From contig JBOHPP010000063.1 in assembly GCA_050731755.1 (NCBI GenBank), forward strand, positions 1 to 34,288: DNA of 34,288 nucleotides, written 5' to 3'. This document shows, in pieces, positions 30,246-34,288 of this stretch; the first letter of the stretch is position 1; each line of letters begins with the position of its first letter. Position numbers and translations under genes: made by a program. This DNA is from JBOHPP01 sp050731755. Its GTDB lineage: Bacteria > Methylomirabilota > Methylomirabilia > Rokubacteriales > CSP1-6. The notes under the pieces are model-generated. The model was not told the DNA's origin, made no database searches, and worked only from the letters and a program-made list of their open reading frames with translations.

Positions 30246-30317
30246 TTGAGTTCGTCTGCTAAACTTTTATTGAGTCAGGGAGGCTGAGTCGGGGCGCTGG
30301 GCCCTCTTTTTTTCGCC
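30246..30317 (+). promoter_or_regulatory. Candidate promoter region of dnaJ-clpB
   Basis: A locally AT-rich stretch contains TGCTAAACT (extended -10 type, TAAACT at about 30259-30264), and two TTGAGT direct repeats (about 30246 and 30270). A CTTTTTTTCGCC run precedes the ATG. No perfect -35 or heat-shock operator (CIRCE, HAIR) is seen. Weak evidence. Confidence 0.3.
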
Positions 30318-31379
30318 ATGGCCGTGGAATTCAAGGACTACTACCGGATTCTCGGAGTCGATCGGAGCGCCGACGACAAGACGATCAAGTCCGCCTACCG
30401 CCGGCTGGCCCGCAAGTACCACCCGGACGTCGCCAAGGGGAAGGACGGCGGCGAGCGCTTCAAGGAGGTCAACGAGGCTTACGAGGTCCTGTCCGACCCG
30501 GACAAGCGCCGTCGCTACGACAGCCTCGGTCCCGACTGGCAGCGCTACGCGCAGCAGCCGGGGCCGGGGGGCGCCCCTGGCGGCGCCCGCGTGGAGTACG
30601 GCGACCTCGACGACGTGGGCGACTTCTCCGAGTTCTTTCGGACGATCTTCGGCGATCTCGGGGTGCGCATGGGCCGGGGCCAGCCGGGCGCGCCCCGCGG
30701 CGGCGCGGGCTTCGAGGTCGAGGACCTGCTGGGCGGTGGGCGGGCGGCGAGGCGGGCCCGCGGCAGGGGCCAAGACGTCCAGGCCAACGTCGAGATCACG
30801 CTCGAGGAGGCCTATCACGGCGCGCGCAAGACGTTCGCGCTGGCCCTCGACGAGCCCTGCCCCACGTGTCAGGGCGCGGGCAACGTCGGCGGGCGGCCCT
30901 GCGCCACCTGCCAGGGGCGCGGCTGGCAGCGCGCCCAGCGCCAGCTCGACGTGAAGATCCCGGCCGGCGTCCGGACCGGTCAGCGCGTGCGCGTGTCCGG
31001 CGAAGGCGAGGGCGCGGTCGGCCGCCGCGGCGATCTCTATCTGAGCGTGACGGTCGCTCCGCACCCGCTCTACGAGCGCAAAGGGGACGACCTCACGCTG
31101 GAACTCCCCATCACGGCGCCGGAAGCCGCGCTGGGAACCACGGTCGAGGTGCCCGCGCTGCGCGGCAAGGTGTCGATGAAGGTGCCGGCGGGGACACCCA
31201 GCGGGCGGATGTTCCGGCTGCCCGGCTACGGGATGCCCCGCGTGAAGGCCGGTGGCAACGGCGATCAGCTGGTGAAGATCAAGATCGTCGTGCCCGCCGA
31301 CCTCACGCCCGCCGAGCGGGAACTCTACGAGCGACTGAAGGCGTTGCGGGGCGACAACCCGCGCGCGTATCTGGGATGA
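30318..31379 (+). CDS. DnaJ/CbpA-type co-chaperone with a half zinc finger
   Basis: A 353-residue J-domain protein. The HPD motif is at residues 35-37 in a standard J domain (DYYRILGVDRSADD, RRLARKYHPD). A Gly/Pro-rich linker follows. The central cysteine region has only two C-x2-C-x-G-x-G repeats (CPTCQGAG at 181-188, CATCQGRG at 195-202) instead of the four of type I DnaJ, so it can form only one zinc site. The C-terminal substrate-binding domains (VKIPAGVRTGQRVRV, EVPALRGKVSMKVP) are intact. It stimulates DnaK ATPase and hands over clients; ClpB is 10 bases downstream. Confidence 0.92.
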   Translation: MAVEFKDYYRILGVDRSADDKTIKSAYRRLARKYHPDVAKGKDGGERFKEVNEAYEVLSDPDKRRRYDSLGPDWQRYAQQPGPGGAPGGARVEYGDLDDVGDFSEFFRTIFGDLGVRMGRGQPGAPRGGAGFEVEDLLGGGRAARRARGRGQDVQANVEITLEEAYHGARKTFALALDEPCPTCQGAGNVGGRPCATCQGRGWQRAQRQLDVKIPAGVRTGQRVRVSGEGEGAVGRRGDLYLSVTVAPHPLYERKGDDLTLELPITAPEAALGTTVEVPALRGKVSMKVPAGTPSGRMFRLPGYGMPRVKAGGNGDQLVKIKIVVPADLTPAERELYERLKALRGDNPRAYLG

Positions 31380-31389
31380 GGAGTCAAGC

Positions 31390-33990
<2,601 letters not shown>

Positions 33991-34078
33991 CTGGAGGGGG
34001 CAGCGGCCGCCCCCTCCAGACCGTTGATACTGGAGGGGGCAGCGACCGCCCCCTCCAGACCTCCCCTTTCACGCGCGG
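33991..34078 (+). repeat. Tandem-hairpin intergenic element, copy D
   Basis: Two hairpins, 33991-34019 and 34030-34058, each pair CTGGAGGGGG with CCCCCTCCAG around nine-base loops (CAGCGGCCG and CAGCGACCG). They are followed by ACCTCCCC and a tail ending GCGCGG (34059-34078). It is a direct-repeat counterpart of copy C, and begins at the first base after the clpB stop codon. The two copies bracket dnaJ-clpB. Confidence 0.88.
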
Positions 34079-34154
34079 CACGACAACCGTTGCCGCGGCG
34101 GGGCCGAGGCTCAAGCGTTTGAATCTGGACCCTGCCACTTCTCATCTCAACAGC

Positions 34155-34288
34155 GTGAGTCGAGTCCGCGCCCTGCACCCGGCCTGGGTCGTCCTGGGGG
34201 CGCTCACCCTTTGCATGCTGGCCGCGTCAGGGCTGCGCTCCGTCTTCGGCGTCTACATCAAGCCCATGGAGGCCGAGTTCGGTTGGAC
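34155..34288 (+). CDS. MFS transporter, N-terminal fragment (runs off the right edge)
   Basis: An open frame from GTG 34155 continues past the window end (44 codons visible). It begins MSRVRALHPAWVV and continues with a hydrophobic helix (VVLGALTLCMLAASGLRSVF), then GVYIKPMEAEFGW. The helix followed by G-x-Y-x-x-P-x-x-x-E-F-G-W is the usual first helix and loop of OFA-type (oxalate/formate antiporter-like) major facilitator transporters. No strong ribosome site is seen; the assignment rests on the fragment only. Confidence 0.7.
   Translation, partial: MSRVRALHPAWVVLGALTLCMLAASGLRSVFGVYIKPMEAEFGW

Noticed and set aside
30244..30280. HAIR or CIRCE heat-shock operator ahead of dnaJ-clpB
   Set aside because: A CTTGAGT half-site is present, but the second TTGAGT is in the same orientation, not inverted; no TTAGCACTC or GAGTGCTAA is seen.

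Overview
The window is a GC-rich bacterial chromosome segment without rRNA or tRNA genes. Long open frames in every reading frame reflect the base composition, and most are shadows. I infer an uncultivated soil or subsurface aerobe of the Rokubacteria / Methylomirabilota (NC10) type. The reasons are the GC content, the caa3-like oxidase cluster, the CydA-like protein beside several cytochromes c, and PCP_red-domain proteins. No phylogenetic marker was tested, so this assignment is tentative.

Layout: (1) 1-2424 holds a truncated SDR oxidoreductase, a CoA-pyrophosphatase-like NUDIX protein and a small ferredoxin-fold protein on the minus strand, then a HEPN-MNT toxin-antitoxin-like pair on the plus strand. 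(2) 2441-8009 is mixed: a RecB/Cas4-like nuclease, a zinc-ribbon protein, a squalene/phytoene synthase, a tiny Lys-Pro-rich protein, an M23 peptidase coupled to a PAC2 protein, a 3 x 65 bp tandem repeat and a secreted protein of unknown function. (3) 8109-26599 is one minus-strand run of 21 genes, mostly overlapping or closely spaced. Read in transcription order it holds a CydA-like membrane protein, three membrane or secreted cytochromes c (one with an ethylbenzene-dehydrogenase-like heme domain), a plastocyanin-like protein, CoxII, CoxI, heme A synthase (CtaA), heme O synthase (CtaB), a 34-residue membrane peptide, two different CoxIII subunits separated by a small CPTC membrane protein, CoxIV, a DUF983 protein, a second plastocyanin-like protein, a universal stress protein with three PCP_red domains and a rubredoxin-like domain, a radical SAM/SPASM protein with its own PCP_red domain, a membrane protein, an Mrp-family ATPase and a zinc-ribbon NUDIX protein. 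(4) 26706-33990 is a plus-strand protein quality-control block: ftsH-htrA, then dnaJ(cbpA-like)-clpB. (5) 34155 to the end is the start of an MFS transporter.

How the genes fit together: block 3 can build a complete A1-type cytochrome c oxidase, including its heme A supply. It also encodes a second, bd-superfamily-like complex that appears to use cytochrome c rather than quinol, because the CydA-like protein lacks the quinol-loop signature, has no CydB partner here and is followed directly by three cytochrome c genes. A divergent promoter at 26610-26687, with a symmetrical 10-bp inverted repeat containing both -35 boxes, may drive the respiratory run on one side and ftsH-htrA on the other.

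The most unusual features are the PCP_red-based pair (stress protein plus radical SAM), the CydA-like/cytochrome c module, a dispersed family of intergenic hairpin elements sharing an ACCTCCCC linker (four loci), a 153-bp element with perfect 33-bp inverted repeats, and two genes whose signal-peptide n-regions appear to be encoded by repeat sequence.
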